Shown here: positions 8,136-17,176 of the stretch, piece after piece
Position numbering within the stretch: the first letter of the stretch is position 1
How the letters are laid out: every line of letters begins with the position of its first letter
Source of the DNA: CAVTQY01 sp963736975
GTDB lineage: Bacteria > Pseudomonadota > Alphaproteobacteria > Acetobacterales > Acetobacteraceae
DNA length: 64,000 nt
Direction of reading: 5' to 3'
Assembly: GCA_963736975.1 (NCBI GenBank)
Contig: CAVTQY010000003.1
Location: 1-64,000, forward strand
Program-made: the position numbers and the translations under genes
Notes under the pieces: generated by a model
The model's database searches: none
The model's input: only the letters and a program-made list of their open reading frames with translations
Told to the model about the DNA's origin: nothing

Positions 8136-9319
8136 CTAACCCACCGCCCCACCCCGCCGCAGCGCCGCGATGCGCTCCTCCGCATATCCCAGCCCAGCGA
8201 GAATAGCGTCGGTGTGCTCGCCCGCCCCGGGCGGCTGACACCGCACCCCCGGCACCGCGTCATCGAAAGCGACCGGCAGCGGCGGCAGGTTGGCGACATC
8301 TCCCGCCGGCATGCGGATCGGCAGCGCATGCGCCAGCACCTGCGGGTCCGCAAACAAATCAAACGGCGTGTTCACCGGCGAGAATGGAACGCCCACCCGG
8401 TCGAATATCCGGCTGAGCGCCGCGATTTCGTGTCCCACGACAATAGCAGCGACGATCTCGCGCAGCGCCGGCCGGTTGCGCACCCGCTCGGCATTGCTGG
8501 CAAACCGGGGATCCGCCAGTAGATCCGGCCTCTCGAACGCGGTGCAGAACGCGCGCCAATGGGGATCCGAGGTGATGCCGATGAACAGCTTCTCGCCGCC
8601 CGCAGTGGCAAACGTCTCATAAATACCTCAGGCGCTGCTGCGCACCGGCATCGGCACCGCCGGTTCGCCGCTCGCCGCCTCGCCGGCCATGTGTTGGCCG
8701 ACCAGGAAAGCCGATGATTCGAACAGCGCGCTGGTGACCTTGCGCCCCTTGCCGTCCCGCTCGCGCTGCCGCAGCGCGGCCAGGATCGCCACGTCACCCA
8801 TCACCCCGCCCATGATATCGATCACCGATGATCCGGCGCGCAGCGGCTGTCCGGGAGGTCCGGTCATGTAGGCAAGACCCGACATGAACTGAGCGATCTC
8901 ATCCAGCGCCGGACGGTGTTCATACGGTCCGGGGAGAAAACCCTTCAGCGCGCAATAGATCAGGCGCGGATTGACCGCCCGCGCCTGCTCCCACCCAAGC
9001 CCGAGCCGGTCCATCGTGCCGGGCCCGAAATTCTCGATCAGCACATCGGCGCGGCCGAGCAGGTCGCGCACCACCGCCAATCCCTCCGCCGATTTCAGGT
9101 CGATGCAGATCGAGCGTTTGTTGCGATTGAAATAGCTGAAGAATCCAGTGGCGAGCCGTGCAGCCGGCGCGTTCGGTCACCATCGGTCGGTTCCACACGG
9201 ATAACATCCGCGCCCATATCGGCCAGCACCACCCCGCAGGTTGGTCCCATGACCGTATGGCTGAACTCCAACACACCGATCCCTTCGAGCGGCAGCGCAA
9301 CTGGCGCCGATGCTGTCAC
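8136..9319 (-). pseudogene. CaiB/BaiF (family III) CoA-transferase, broken
   Basis: Read on the minus strand, the pieces rebuild one family III CoA-transferase of about 394 residues. They are MTASAPVALPLEGIGVLEFS at the start, LIENFGPGTMDRLGLGWEQA in the middle and HTDAILAGLGYAEERI at the end. Two lesions are visible. One base is missing near 9150 (LHGS then out of frame). A TGA at 8628-8630 replaces the tryptophan expected in the motif 'R-x-x-A-W-G-I-Y-E'. The catalytic aspartate region (ALDEIAQFMSG) is otherwise intact. The family transfers CoA between carboxylic acids. A second, intact member lies at 31833-33035. Confidence 0.88.
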
Positions 9320-9330
9320 CGGAATCCCTG

Positions 9331-10098
9331 TTACGCCGGGGCCGGCTGCGGCGCCGGAGCGTGGCCGAGATACTGCGTCAGCACCTCCTCCGGTTCCCCG
9401 TCAGCGCGAATTTGCCCATGGTCCAGCCACAATACCCGCGTGCACCATTCCTGCACTACCGGGATGAGGTGCGTCGAGAGCACCAGGATCTCCGCGCCGC
9501 GCACCATGTCCTCGAGGCGCGCCCGCGCTCGCTCGAGAAAATCCGCGTCGCCCGCCATGAACCACTCGTCCATCAGCAGGATCTGCGGGCGAATCGCGGT
9601 CGCCAGGGCGAAGCCGAGCCGCACCACCATGCCGGAGCTGTAGATGCGCACCGGCAGGTCGATGAAGTCGCCCAGACCGGCGAATTCCCGCACGTCCTCC
9701 TCCAGCCGCACAAGCGCAGGCCGCGACAGGCCGTTATACAAACCGCGCAGCATGATGTTTTCCCGCCCGGTCAGGTCGATATTCATCCCGAGCTGCGGAT
9801 CGAGCAGCGCATTCAGGCTGCCCTGCACGCGCACGAGCCCCAGCACCGGCTCGTAGATGCCGGCGAGCGCGCGCAGCAGCGTGGTCTTGCCGGCACCATT
9901 GGCCCCGATCAGCCCCAGCCGATCGCCGCCGCGCAACGTGAAGGAAATGTCACGCAACGCCTGCACGACGACCCGGTTACGCTGGTCTTGCCCGAGCCGG
10001 CCGGAAGCGGCCGCCAGCACGGTCCTCTTCAGGCTACGGCTGCTCGCGTGGTACAGCGGGAACAGCACCGAGAGACCGGCGACTTCGATGGACGCCAT
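9331..10098 (-). CDS. Polysaccharide ABC transporter ATPase (Wzt/KpsT type)
   Basis: 255 residues with a full ABC nucleotide-binding domain: Walker A GANGAGKTT at 65-73, the shortened signature YSSGM at 153-157, Walker B ILLMDEW at 173-179 and H-loop His210. The atypical signature, and the preceding stretch with DLTGRENIMLRG, are characteristic of the ATPases that export O-antigen, capsule or teichoic acid. The permease partner lies 21 bases upstream on the same strand. There is no C-terminal carbohydrate-binding domain, so it is of the short KpsT-like type. Confidence 0.9.
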   Translation of the reverse strand: MASIEVAGLSVLFPLYHASSRSLKRTVLAAASGRLGQDQRNRVVVQALRDISFTLRGGDRLGLIGANGAGKTTLLRALAGIYEPVLGLVRVQGSLNALLDPQLGMNIDLTGRENIMLRGLYNGLSRPALVRLEEDVREFAGLGDFIDLPVRIYSSGMVVRLGFALATAIRPQILLMDEWFMAGDADFLERARARLEDMVRGAEILVLSTHLIPVVQEWCTRVLWLDHGQIRADGEPEEVLTQYLGHAPAPQPAPA

Positions 10099-10119
10099 AT
10101 GACTCAGTAACTCATCGGG

Positions 10120-11025
10120 TCAGAGCCAGAACGCGATGCGGCCGCGGACGCGCACGAACAAGGCCCAGGACACGGCGCAAAGCACCAGCGTGATCACCAG
10201 CGCAGCCAGCCAGACATGCCATCCTGCGCTGGAGCCCATCAACGGTTCGCGGACGATCTCCAGCAGGTCGAAGAACGGGTTGAACAGCAAGATATGCTCG
10301 TGCGGACCGAGCTGCTTCGGCAGCCAGATGATCGGAGTGATAAAAAACGCGATCTGCATGACGCTGCCGACGATCGGCGGTATGTCGCGGAACCGCGCCC
10401 CGATTGCGCCGAGCGGCAGGCAGACCGCCGCCCCTGCAACCAACCAGATCAAGATGCCGGGGATCGCCCACAGCACCTGCCAGCCGGGGTGAACCGAAAG
10501 CGCGACATCGACCACGATGATGACCAGCACGTTGTGGCCCAGCACCAACAGGTTGCGCGTAAGCGTGCGCAGCGCCTGAAGCACCAGCGGCATGCGGACG
10601 GCCCGAATGATGCCTTCGGCCTGCGTGAAGCAGGTGCATCCGTCCGTTACCATTCCCGCCATAAAGGTCCACAGCACCTGCGACAGGGCGATGAACGGCA
10701 GGTATTCGTGCAGGTCCATGTGGAATAACGTGGCATAGAGTACGCCCAGCGAGCCCACCATCACCGCGGTCGAGAGCGTGAGCCAGAACGGCCCTAGCAG
10801 CGAGCCGCGATAGCGCAGCCGGATATCCAGCCAGCCCAGCGTGCAGGCCAGCCGCCACATCCGGAGTCCTTCGAGAATATCCTGCGCGGCAAGCCTGACA
10901 TGCTGACCGCCGGCCCGGCCCGGCCGAAACTCGAGGACGATGCTGCCGCTGGCCGGATTGAGGCGGTCTTCAAGAGCGGTGCTCATGCGCGGCGGGGCGA
11001 TAGCCGATCCGGCGTCCTGCCGCAA
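10120..11025 (-). CDS. ABC-2 type polysaccharide export permease (Wzm/KpsM type)
   Basis: 301 residues with about six membrane spans and the ABC-2 hallmarks of polysaccharide exporters. These include RYRGSLLGPFWLTLS at the first span, a central GARFRDIPPIVGSVMQI amphipathic helix, FITPIIWLP and the LFNPFFDLLEIVREPLMG segment. It pairs with the ATPase directly downstream to move a lipid-linked or free polysaccharide across the inner membrane. The long N-terminus may be overstated: an alternative ATG is at 10986. No glycosyltransferases are adjacent, so the exported glycan is unknown. Confidence 0.88.
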   Translation of the reverse strand: MRQDAGSAIAPPRMSTALEDRLNPASGSIVLEFRPGRAGGQHVRLAAQDILEGLRMWRLACTLGWLDIRLRYRGSLLGPFWLTLSTAVMVGSLGVLYATLFHMDLHEYLPFIALSQVLWTFMAGMVTDGCTCFTQAEGIIRAVRMPLVLQALRTLTRNLLVLGHNVLVIIVVDVALSVHPGWQVLWAIPGILIWLVAGAAVCLPLGAIGARFRDIPPIVGSVMQIAFFITPIIWLPKQLGPHEHILLFNPFFDLLEIVREPLMGSSAGWHVWLAALVITLVLCAVSWALFVRVRGRIAFWL

Positions 11026-11082
11026 CCAACGATTGGACTTGAGAACCTGCGGTCACCGGTCCACGCTGCTGTGCGCGTTGCC

Positions 11083-11114
11083 CCCTCTCCACCCGCCCTA
11101 GCGGCGGGAGAGGG
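11083..11114. repeat. CCCTCTCC palindromic repeat
   Basis: CCCTCTCC at 11083 pairs with GGGAGAGGG around 11106-11114 through an imperfect GC stem. It lies between the divergent permease and GYD genes and belongs to the dispersed repeat family also seen at 17015, 42395, 43889, 55362, 60305 and 60415. Confidence 0.6.
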
Positions 11115-11149
11115 AGGCGTAAAGGGGCGCGCCGCAGGGAGGCGTTCCA

Positions 11150-11443
11150 ATGTCCACCTATGTGATGCTGGCGAACTGGACCGATCAGGGCATGCGCGCC
11201 ATTAACGACTGCCCGAAGCGGATCGATGCCGCACGGCGCGAGCTGGAGGCGATGGGCGGGCAGATCAGGACCATCCTGATGACGATGGGAGCTTATGACC
11301 TCGTCGCCATCTACGACGCCCCGGACGACGCGGTCTCCGCTCGGTTCACCTTGATGCTCGGCAAACTCGGCAATGTCCGCACGACCTCGATGAAGGCATT
11401 CCCTGAAGAGGCGTTCCGCCATATCGTGGAATCGGTCGGATGA
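11150..11443 (+). CDS. GYD domain protein
   Basis: 97 residues matching the small GYD domain family: N-terminal TYVMLANWTDQGMRAI, central GQIRTILMTMGAYDLVAIYD (the GxYD core) and a C-terminal FPEEAFRHIVESV. These are ferredoxin-like alpha/beta proteins of unknown function, often next to stress genes. The start is fixed by AGGGAGG 6 bases upstream. It precedes ada by 53 bases on the same strand. Confidence 0.88.
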   Translation: MSTYVMLANWTDQGMRAINDCPKRIDAARRELEAMGGQIRTILMTMGAYDLVAIYDAPDDAVSARFTLMLGKLGNVRTTSMKAFPEEAFRHIVESVG

Positions 11444-11496
11444 ACCGCGGCAACGGACGGATGGCACCGTAGCGGCGCAATCGCCAGATTGCCGCC

Positions 11497-12562
11497 ATGA
11501 CATACTCAGCTCCGCAACTGCCGCCCGACGCACTGATGTGGGACAAGGTCCTGCGGCGTGAATCCGGCGATTTCTTCTATGCCGTCACCACCATGGGCGT
11601 GTTCTGCCGCCCCGGATGTCCTTCGCCGCGCCCGCTGCGCCACAACGTGCGCTTCTTCCGCACTGTGGCGGAGGCGGAGACCGCCGGGTTCCGCGCCTGT
11701 CGCCGATGCGATCCCAAAGGCGACCGCGAACGCCTCGCCCAGGAGGTCGTGCGCGACGCCTGCGCCATGATCGAACGGGAGGAAGCGATTCCGTCGCTCG
11801 AGCGGATGGCAGCGCGAGCGGGCTATTCGAAATTCCACTTCCTGCGCCTGTTCCGCACCCATACGGGGCTGACACCGCGCGGCTACGCCGAGGCTGTGCG
11901 TACCCGCCGTCTGCATGAACTCGCTGGCGGCCGGCGACCGTGTGGCCGATGCGGTCGCCGGGGCCGGCTTCGGTTCGGAGAGCCGCGTCTATGAACGGAC
12001 CGGCGCGTTGTTGGGCATGACGCCGGGGGCGGCCCGTCGCGGTGGCGCCGGCGAGGTGATCCGTACCGCCTTCGCCAACTCCCCGTTCGGCCGGCTGCTG
12101 GTGGGCGCCACCGAGAAGGGCGTGTGCTTCATCGGCTTCGCCGAACCCGACGATGCCCTGCTCAGCGAGCTGCGCCGGCGCTTCCCCCGCGCCGAACTGC
12201 TGCCCGACGATACCGGCCTGGCCGAGACAGTGGCCGCCGTCCTGCACTTCATCCAGGAGCCGCGGGAGGCTCTGGCCCTGCCGCTCGACCTCCGCGGCAC
12301 CGCCTTCCAGCAACGCGTATGGCAGGCGCTCACCCGCATCCCCCTAGGCGAGACCCGCAGCTACTCGGACGTGGCCGCTATGATCGGCGATCCACGCGCG
12401 GTGCGCGCGGTAGCGCACTGCTGCGCCAACAACCCGGTCGCCCTGGCCGTGCCGTGCCACCGGGTGGTCGGCAAGAACGGTGCACTGACGGGATACCGCT
12501 GGGGGGTGTCGCGTAAACAGGCATTGTTGACCGGCGAGCGGCAGGCAAAGTCGGCCGGATAA
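11497..12562 (+). pseudogene. ada: Bifunctional Ada DNA-repair methyltransferase/regulator, frameshifted
   Basis: The N-terminal frame carries the zinc methylphosphotriester acceptor site (Cys37, Cys41, Cys68, Cys71, each one position off the E. coli numbering) and the first part of the AraC-type DNA-binding domain. The C-terminal frame starts at about 11915 and carries the rest of the HTH domain and the O6-methylguanine acceptor motif PCHRVVG. Removing one base near 11914 (inside 'ctgcatgaactcg') joins them into about 354 residues, the normal Ada length. If the lesion is real, neither piece has a complete DNA-binding domain. A single-base sequencing error is equally possible. Confidence 0.9.
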
Positions 12563-12699
12563 TCACGCCGGCCGATATGCTTTTGCTGCATATCAAACAT
12601 TGACTTAATGCAAGGGAAGGCGCCACCATGCGGGTGCCGTCCGGGACAGTGGCGCACGGCCGGCGATCATAAACAATCGCCACCGACCGGGAGAGCTAC

Positions 12700-13983
12700 A
12701 TGTCCATAAGCGCAGCGCAAGCCGGTACCGTGCCGTGGTGGCGCGAACCAACCAAAGGGCAGTGGCTCGCCTGGGTCGCAGCCTGGCTCGGCTGGACCCT
12801 CGACGCCTTCGACTTCACCATCTTCCTGCTGATCATGGTGCCGATCTCCCAGTCCTTCGGCGTGCCGCTGGTTGCCGTCACCGCGGTGTTCACCATCACG
12901 CTGTGGCTGCGCCTGGTGGGAGCGGTCGGCTCCGGCTGGCTGGCCGATCGCATCGGCCGCAAGAAGCCGCTCATGATCTCGATCCTCTGGTACTCGATCT
13001 GCAACTTCGCCGCCGGCATCTCGCCAAGTTTCTTCCTGCTGTTCGTCTTCCGCGCGCTGCTCGGCATCGGCATGGGAGCGGAATGGCCGGCCGGCGCGGC
13101 GCTGGCGATGGAATCCTGGCCAGCCCGCTCGCGCGGCTTCATGAGCGGCGTCCTGCAAGGCTCCTGGAGCCTGGGCTTCCTGGCCTCCAGCCTGGCCTAC
13201 GGTTTCCTCTACGACCTGATTGGCTGGCGCGGCCTGCTGATGATCGGCGTCCTGCCGGCTTTGGCCGTGGTGTGGATCCGCAGCTACGTCAAGGAGCCGG
13301 AAGTCTGGGCCGAGAACCGGCGGAAGCAGCGTGAGCAGCAGCAGGAGTTCCGCGCCCCGCTGTTCGAGATTTTCCGCTTGCGCGTACTGGGCAACACCAT
13401 CACCGCCTGCCTGTGGATGGCGAGCGGTTTCATCGTGTACTACTCCGTCTATGGCATGTTCGCCACTCACCTGCAGAAGGACCTGCATTTCAGTCCCGGG
13501 CTGGTGGCGACGCCGCTCGCGCTGGCCAACCTCGTCGCCTTCTTCGCCAGTTGCTTCTGGGGCTGGGTGGCCGACAGATACGGGCGGCGCTGGTCGATGA
13601 TCATCCCGGCAGCGATCGGCATCTTCATCACGCCGATCTACCTGTTTTCCGCGAGCTACGCGGCGATCGCCATTGCCTTCGTCGTGCAGGGCGCGTTCCT
13701 GGGTGCGATCTACGGGCAGAACCCGAGCTACCTGTCGGAGCGGTTCCCCACCGAGGTGCGCGCCACCGCGTCCGGATTCTGTTACCATCAGGGGGCGGTC
13801 TGGGCCGGGTTCACCGCGCCGGTGCTCGCGTTGTGGGCGGCCGGCCAGCCGCTCGGCTTCGTGGTCCCGATGCTGATCACCACGACGGGCGCGGCGCTGG
13901 TATTCGTGGTGTCGCTGCTCATCGGCCCGGAGACCAAAGGCAAGGTGCTGGTCTCCGACCTCACCCTCGTCCCCGAAGTCTGA
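12700..13983 (+). CDS. MFS transporter, SHS/organic acid type
   Basis: 427 residues with 12 predicted membrane spans. The loop 2-3 motif GWLADRIGRKKPLMIS and its repeat GWVADRYGRRWSMII mark the major facilitator superfamily. The first span (LDAFDFTIFLLIMVPIS) and GIGMGAEWPAG fit the sialate:H+ symporter/carboxylate group. It would bring a carboxylate, such as lactate or an aromatic or sugar acid, across the inner membrane. The substrate is not determinable. The start is supported by GGGAGAG. It is monocistronic. Confidence 0.88.
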   Translation: MSISAAQAGTVPWWREPTKGQWLAWVAAWLGWTLDAFDFTIFLLIMVPISQSFGVPLVAVTAVFTITLWLRLVGAVGSGWLADRIGRKKPLMISILWYSICNFAAGISPSFFLLFVFRALLGIGMGAEWPAGAALAMESWPARSRGFMSGVLQGSWSLGFLASSLAYGFLYDLIGWRGLLMIGVLPALAVVWIRSYVKEPEVWAENRRKQREQQQEFRAPLFEIFRLRVLGNTITACLWMASGFIVYYSVYGMFATHLQKDLHFSPGLVATPLALANLVAFFASCFWGWVADRYGRRWSMIIPAAIGIFITPIYLFSASYAAIAIAFVVQGAFLGAIYGQNPSYLSERFPTEVRATASGFCYHQGAVWAGFTAPVLALWAAGQPLGFVVPMLITTTGAALVFVVSLLIGPETKGKVLVSDLTLVPEV

Positions 13984-14042
13984 TGCCTTGACCGAGGGCG
14001 GTGCGGCTTGGCTTATGGCCGCATCGCCTCCGGTCTCTGTTC

Positions 14043-14759
14043 ATGCTCGATCTGTCTCCTGCACCGGGCCGGTTGCCGCCTGGCCGGCGCATCTATGCGA
14101 TCGGCGATATCCATGGCTGCGACCGCCGGCTCGCCGCGCTGCATGCGGCGATCGCCGACGACCTCGACCGCCGCCCGGTGACCGCGCCGCTGCTCCTGCA
14201 TATTGGTGACTATGTCGATCGCGGGCCGGACAGCGCCGGGGTGATCGCGCAACTTTTGTGTGACGACGCGCCGCTCGCCCGAGTGCGGACCGTAAATCTG
14301 ATGGGCAACCATGAGCACACGATGCTGGAAGCCTTGGCAGGCGACCGCGCCGCGGGCACCGACTGGCTGTTCCAGGGCGGTCGGCCGACGCTGGAGAGCT
14401 TCGGCCTGGATCCGGACGGCCCGCGCGAGTCCTGGGCCGACGGCATCCCGGAGGCGCATATGCGCTTCCTGCGTTCGCTCGCGCTGCACCACCGGGAGGG
14501 CGACTACCTGTTCGTGCACGCGGGCATCCGCCCGGGCGTAGCGTTCGAAAACCAGGCTCCGGAGGACCTGCTGCGCATCCGCCAGCCCTTTCTCTACACC
14601 GAGCAGGAGCTCGGCGCGGTGATCGTACACGGACATACGCCGGTGAAAGCCCCCGTCGTGCGCGCCAACCGCATCGGCATCGACACGGGCGCCGTGTTCG
14701 GCGGCGCGCTGACCTGCGCGGTGCTGGAGGATACAATGATCGGCTTTCTGGCGGTTTAA
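14043..14759 (+). CDS. Serine/threonine protein phosphatase (PPP-type metallophosphoesterase)
   Basis: 238 residues with every metal-binding block of the bacterial PPP family: GDIHGC, GDYVDRGPDS, GNHE, then FVHAGIRPG and HGHTP. It hydrolyses phosphoserine/threonine or diadenosine-type phosphoesters with two metal ions in the cytoplasm. The ATG at 14043 is used because the family starts shortly before YAIGDIHG; the upstream in-frame ATG at 14001 adds an unrelated tail. The nitroreductase gene starts 11 bases after its stop. Confidence 0.9.
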   Translation: MLDLSPAPGRLPPGRRIYAIGDIHGCDRRLAALHAAIADDLDRRPVTAPLLLHIGDYVDRGPDSAGVIAQLLCDDAPLARVRTVNLMGNHEHTMLEALAGDRAAGTDWLFQGGRPTLESFGLDPDGPRESWADGIPEAHMRFLRSLALHHREGDYLFVHAGIRPGVAFENQAPEDLLRIRQPFLYTEQELGAVIVHGHTPVKAPVVRANRIGIDTGAVFGGALTCAVLEDTMIGFLAV

Positions 14760-14770
14760 GGGAGAGCGGC

Positions 14771-15415
14771 ATGACCGAAGAGAACAATGTCTTCACCATC
14801 ATGCAGACAACGCGGGCGATGCGCCGGCTGAAACCCGACCCGGTGCCCGACGAGCTGATCCGCAAGGTCCTGGAAGCCGGCGCCTGTGCCGCCAATGGCG
14901 GAAATTTTCAGCGCTGGCGATTCCTGGTGATCAAAGACCCGAAGATCAAACAGGCCGTGCAGGTATTCTACAAGCGCGCGTTCAACGCCGTGGTCGGCCC
15001 GCGTTACAGCACCAGCCCGCCGCCCCCCGGCGTGACGCAAGAACGCTATATGCGCCAGCACGCCGCGGTGCAGTATCTGACGGAACATTTCCATGAGGCG
15101 CCGGTCTGGATCGTCGCCTGCCTCGATGAAGGCAACGCGGCGCCCACCCGCTGGTCCGGTGCGTCGATCTACCCGGCCGTGCAGAACATGCTGCTCGCCG
15201 CGCGCGCCTTGGGTCTCGGCTCGACACTCACCACGCGCCACCTGCTGCATGAGAAGGAAGCTGAGGCGGCGCTCGGTCTGCCGCCCGGCGTGCACTCCTA
15301 CGCCATTCTGCCGATCGGCTGGCCATTGGGAAAATTTGGACCGGTCGGTCGCGGTGCGCTGAGCGATATTGTGTATCAGGATAAATGGGGCCAGCCTTAC
15401 CCGGCGCTTGGCTGA
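14771..15415 (+). CDS. Nitroreductase family flavoprotein
   Basis: 214 residues beginning with the family's FMN-binding start (IMQTTRAMRRLKPDPVPDEL). It continues with ANGGNFQRWRFLVI and the C-terminal half YPAVQNMLLAARALGLGSTL, the usual dimer-interface helix. It likely reduces nitro or quinone-type substrates with NAD(P)H and FMN. GGGAGAG precedes the start. The TGA overlaps the ATG of the next gene (TGATG at 15413-15417), so translation of the downstream run was probably coupled. Confidence 0.88.
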   Translation: MTEENNVFTIMQTTRAMRRLKPDPVPDELIRKVLEAGACAANGGNFQRWRFLVIKDPKIKQAVQVFYKRAFNAVVGPRYSTSPPPPGVTQERYMRQHAAVQYLTEHFHEAPVWIVACLDEGNAAPTRWSGASIYPAVQNMLLAARALGLGSTLTTRHLLHEKEAEAALGLPPGVHSYAILPIGWPLGKFGPVGRGALSDIVYQDKWGQPYPALG

Positions 15416-16000
15416 TGGCCGCGGACTTTCTTAGGCGACTCGATATTTTGCTGATCCCACAGCGGCGTTTGTGGGACGAGCTTGTCGCCGTGCCTCGTGT
15501 GTTCGTTCTCTACAGCGGAACCGCGATCGCGCTGCATCTCGGGCACCGCCAATCGGTGGATTCGACTTATTTGCCGACCAAGCGATCGAGCCGGCGAAGT
15601 TGCTTGCCGAACGTCGTTTCTGAGCGCAGCGACGGTGATCCAAAGCGCGCCAAACACGCTGGGCGTCATCGTCGATCGCGGTGGTCCGGTGCGGCTCTCG
15701 TCCTTCGGCCTGCCGGACCTGCCCCGGCTTATGCCGCCGCATGTTGCGCCGGATAACGGATTGCAGATCGCCTCTTTGCTGGACCTCGCCGGTACAAATG
15801 TCGCTGTGATACAGCAGCGCGCGGAGGCCAGAGACTATGCCGATCTTGATGCCATATTGCGCGATGGCAGAATCGAGCTGCCGGCGGCGTTGGCCGCTGG
15901 TTGCGCCCTTTACGGGAACCGGTCCAATCCACAGATCACGCTCAAGGCGTTATCGTATTTCGATGATGGCAACCTGGACCACTTGCCGCTCCTTCGATGA
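15415..16000 (+). pseudogene. AbiEii-like nucleotidyltransferase, broken by two frameshifts
   Basis: The pieces rebuild a protein of about 195 residues of the AbiEii/AbiGii nucleotidyltransferase type. They are RRLWDELVAV, then VLYSGTAIALHLGHRQSVD (the substrate-binding G-S/T motif), then FDLFADQAIEPAKLLAE in the next frame, and SLLDLAGTNVAVIQQRAEAR at the C-terminal half. One base is missing near 15560 and another near 15620. AbiEii relatives are toxins of type IV toxin-antitoxin systems; a related house-keeping role cannot be excluded. It overlaps the next gene by ATGA (15997-16000). Confidence 0.8.
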
Positions 16001-16325
16001 AGCCGATCCCCCTCACCGCCGAAACGGAAGCCGTCGCTCGCCGGGTGGTCTGGTTGGAGCCACCGGCCGAAGCACTCGCCGACCCGGTCCGCTTCATGGC
16101 CTACGCGATGGCGTCGGCAACACATGAAGACATGCAGGTGTTGCGCCGCTACGTATCGGCGGAAGACTTGCGCAAGGCGCTCGACAAGGCTCCCCCCCTG
16201 GCGCCATCGACCCACGCTCCTGGGCGTACCTGGAATCGAAGCTGGGCCGCTATCCACCGCCGCCATTGCCGCAGCGCAGCCTGCCGGCTACCGTCCCGAT
16301 TCAAGCGGAGAAGAACCACCGATGA
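15997..16325 (+). pseudogene. Small partner of the nucleotidyltransferase, frameshifted in a C-run
   Basis: The first frame gives MKPIPLTAETEAVARRVVW and continues to LRKALDKAPP, then goes wrong at a run of seven C (16192-16198). With one extra C the protein continues GAIDPRSWAYLESKLGRYP to a TGA at 16323-16325. That stop overlaps the next ATG by ATGA, which strongly supports the restored frame. The product, about 109 residues, occurs beside such nucleotidyltransferases and could be its antitoxin-like partner. That pairing is inferred from the overlaps only. Confidence 0.65.
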
Positions 16326-16990
16326 CCTCGCTCAAGGACGCGCTCGATGCTGTCCGCCGCGCGGCGGAAGGCGACGGCACCAAGCCGGGCCGGATATCTG
16401 CCGACGACCTGAAGATCATGCATCGCGTCACCGCGGACCAGCGCGCCTCGGGCTTCCAGGCCCGCATGCCGAAGCCCGGCCAGCCCGGCCCCGCCTTCAC
16501 CCTGGCCAACCAGGACGGGGTGCACGTCTCTTCCGCCGCCCTGGTCGCGCGCGGCCCGCTGGTGATTTCATTCTTCCGAGGCCGATGGTGACCCTACTGC
16601 CGTCATGAGCTGTCAGCTCTGAACGCAGTACTTCCGGACATCCATTCTCTCGGCGCCGAGCTGGTGGTGATCTCGCCGCAACTGCCGGCGATATCGCATG
16701 AGATGCGGGCGCAGATGAAACTCGGTTTCGATCTGCTGTTCAACGCCGGCAACAAGGTCGCCGAAGCTTACGGCATCGCCATGCAACTGCCCGACGACCT
16801 GATCAAAATCTACACCCGCTTCGGCATCGACCTGCCGACATTCGACGGCGACAGCAGTTGGCGGCTGCCTGTCCCCGCCCGCGTCGTGCTGGCGAAAGGC
16901 GGCACGGTACTTGGGATCGAGGCCGACCCCGACTACACGCGCCGGCCAGAACCGGAGGACACGCTCGCGCTCTTGCGCCCACCGCCCTGA
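16322..16990 (+). CDS. Peroxiredoxin-like AhpC/TSA protein, candidate selenoprotein (UGA at residue 90)
   Basis: Read through a single in-frame TGA at 16589-16591, the gene encodes 222 residues, the usual length of this peroxiredoxin-like family. The TGA falls exactly where the family has the first redox cysteine: FFRGRW-U-PYC, i.e. a U-x-x-C redox pair (90 and 93). Both sides are otherwise unbroken: PGPAFTLANQDGVHV before, then LVVISPQL and LLFNAGNKVAEAYGI after. A SECIS-like hairpin starts 4 bases after the TGA. The selenocysteine reading implies a thiol-dependent peroxidase or disulfide oxidoreductase. The alternative is a TGC-to-TGA nonsense mutation, which has to be weighed because other genes here carry real stops. 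The gene is coupled to the previous one by ATGA. Confidence 0.7.
16595..16630 (+). promoter_or_regulatory. SECIS-like hairpin directly after the UGA
   Basis: TACTGC (16595-16600) pairs with GCAGTA (16625-16630), then GT/AC (16602-16603 with 16623-16624). GAGCT (16607-16611) pairs with AGCTC (16615-16619) closing a GTC loop. The loop G at 16612 lies 21 bases after the TGA. Bacterial SECIS elements are about 38-nt hairpins just 3' of the UGA with a G-U in a small apical loop, and this matches in position, size and loop. SelB binding is inferred. Confidence 0.6.
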
Positions 16991-17014
16991 CCAAGCGAGC
17001 GCGCCGCAGTAATC

Positions 17015-17043
17015 CCCTCTCCGCCCCGGTGGGGCGGAGAGGG
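17015..17043. repeat. CCCTCTCC palindromic repeat, perfect 13-bp stem
   Basis: CCCTCTCCGCCCC (17015-17027), a GGT loop and GGGGCGGAGAGGG (17031-17043) form a perfect hairpin 25 bases after the peroxiredoxin stop and before the convergent hydrolase. It could end transcription from either side. It is the best copy of the dispersed family. Confidence 0.75.
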
Positions 17044-17176
17044 TCAGGGTGAGGTGGGGCCCTCAGCCCCAGTTCGCCACCACACCGCCGCATCATCCAC
17101 CCGATCGCTACCGCCGCCTCGGCACGCGTCCTATATCTCCGTCATGCGCGGGCTCAGCCTGCATATCCACGTCTTT

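Noticed and set aside
8628..8630. Second selenocysteine candidate (TGA in the CoA-transferase)
   Set aside because: The aligned residue in the family is Trp, not Cys, and I saw no hairpin after it. The same gene also has a one-base deletion, so it is a nonsense mutation.
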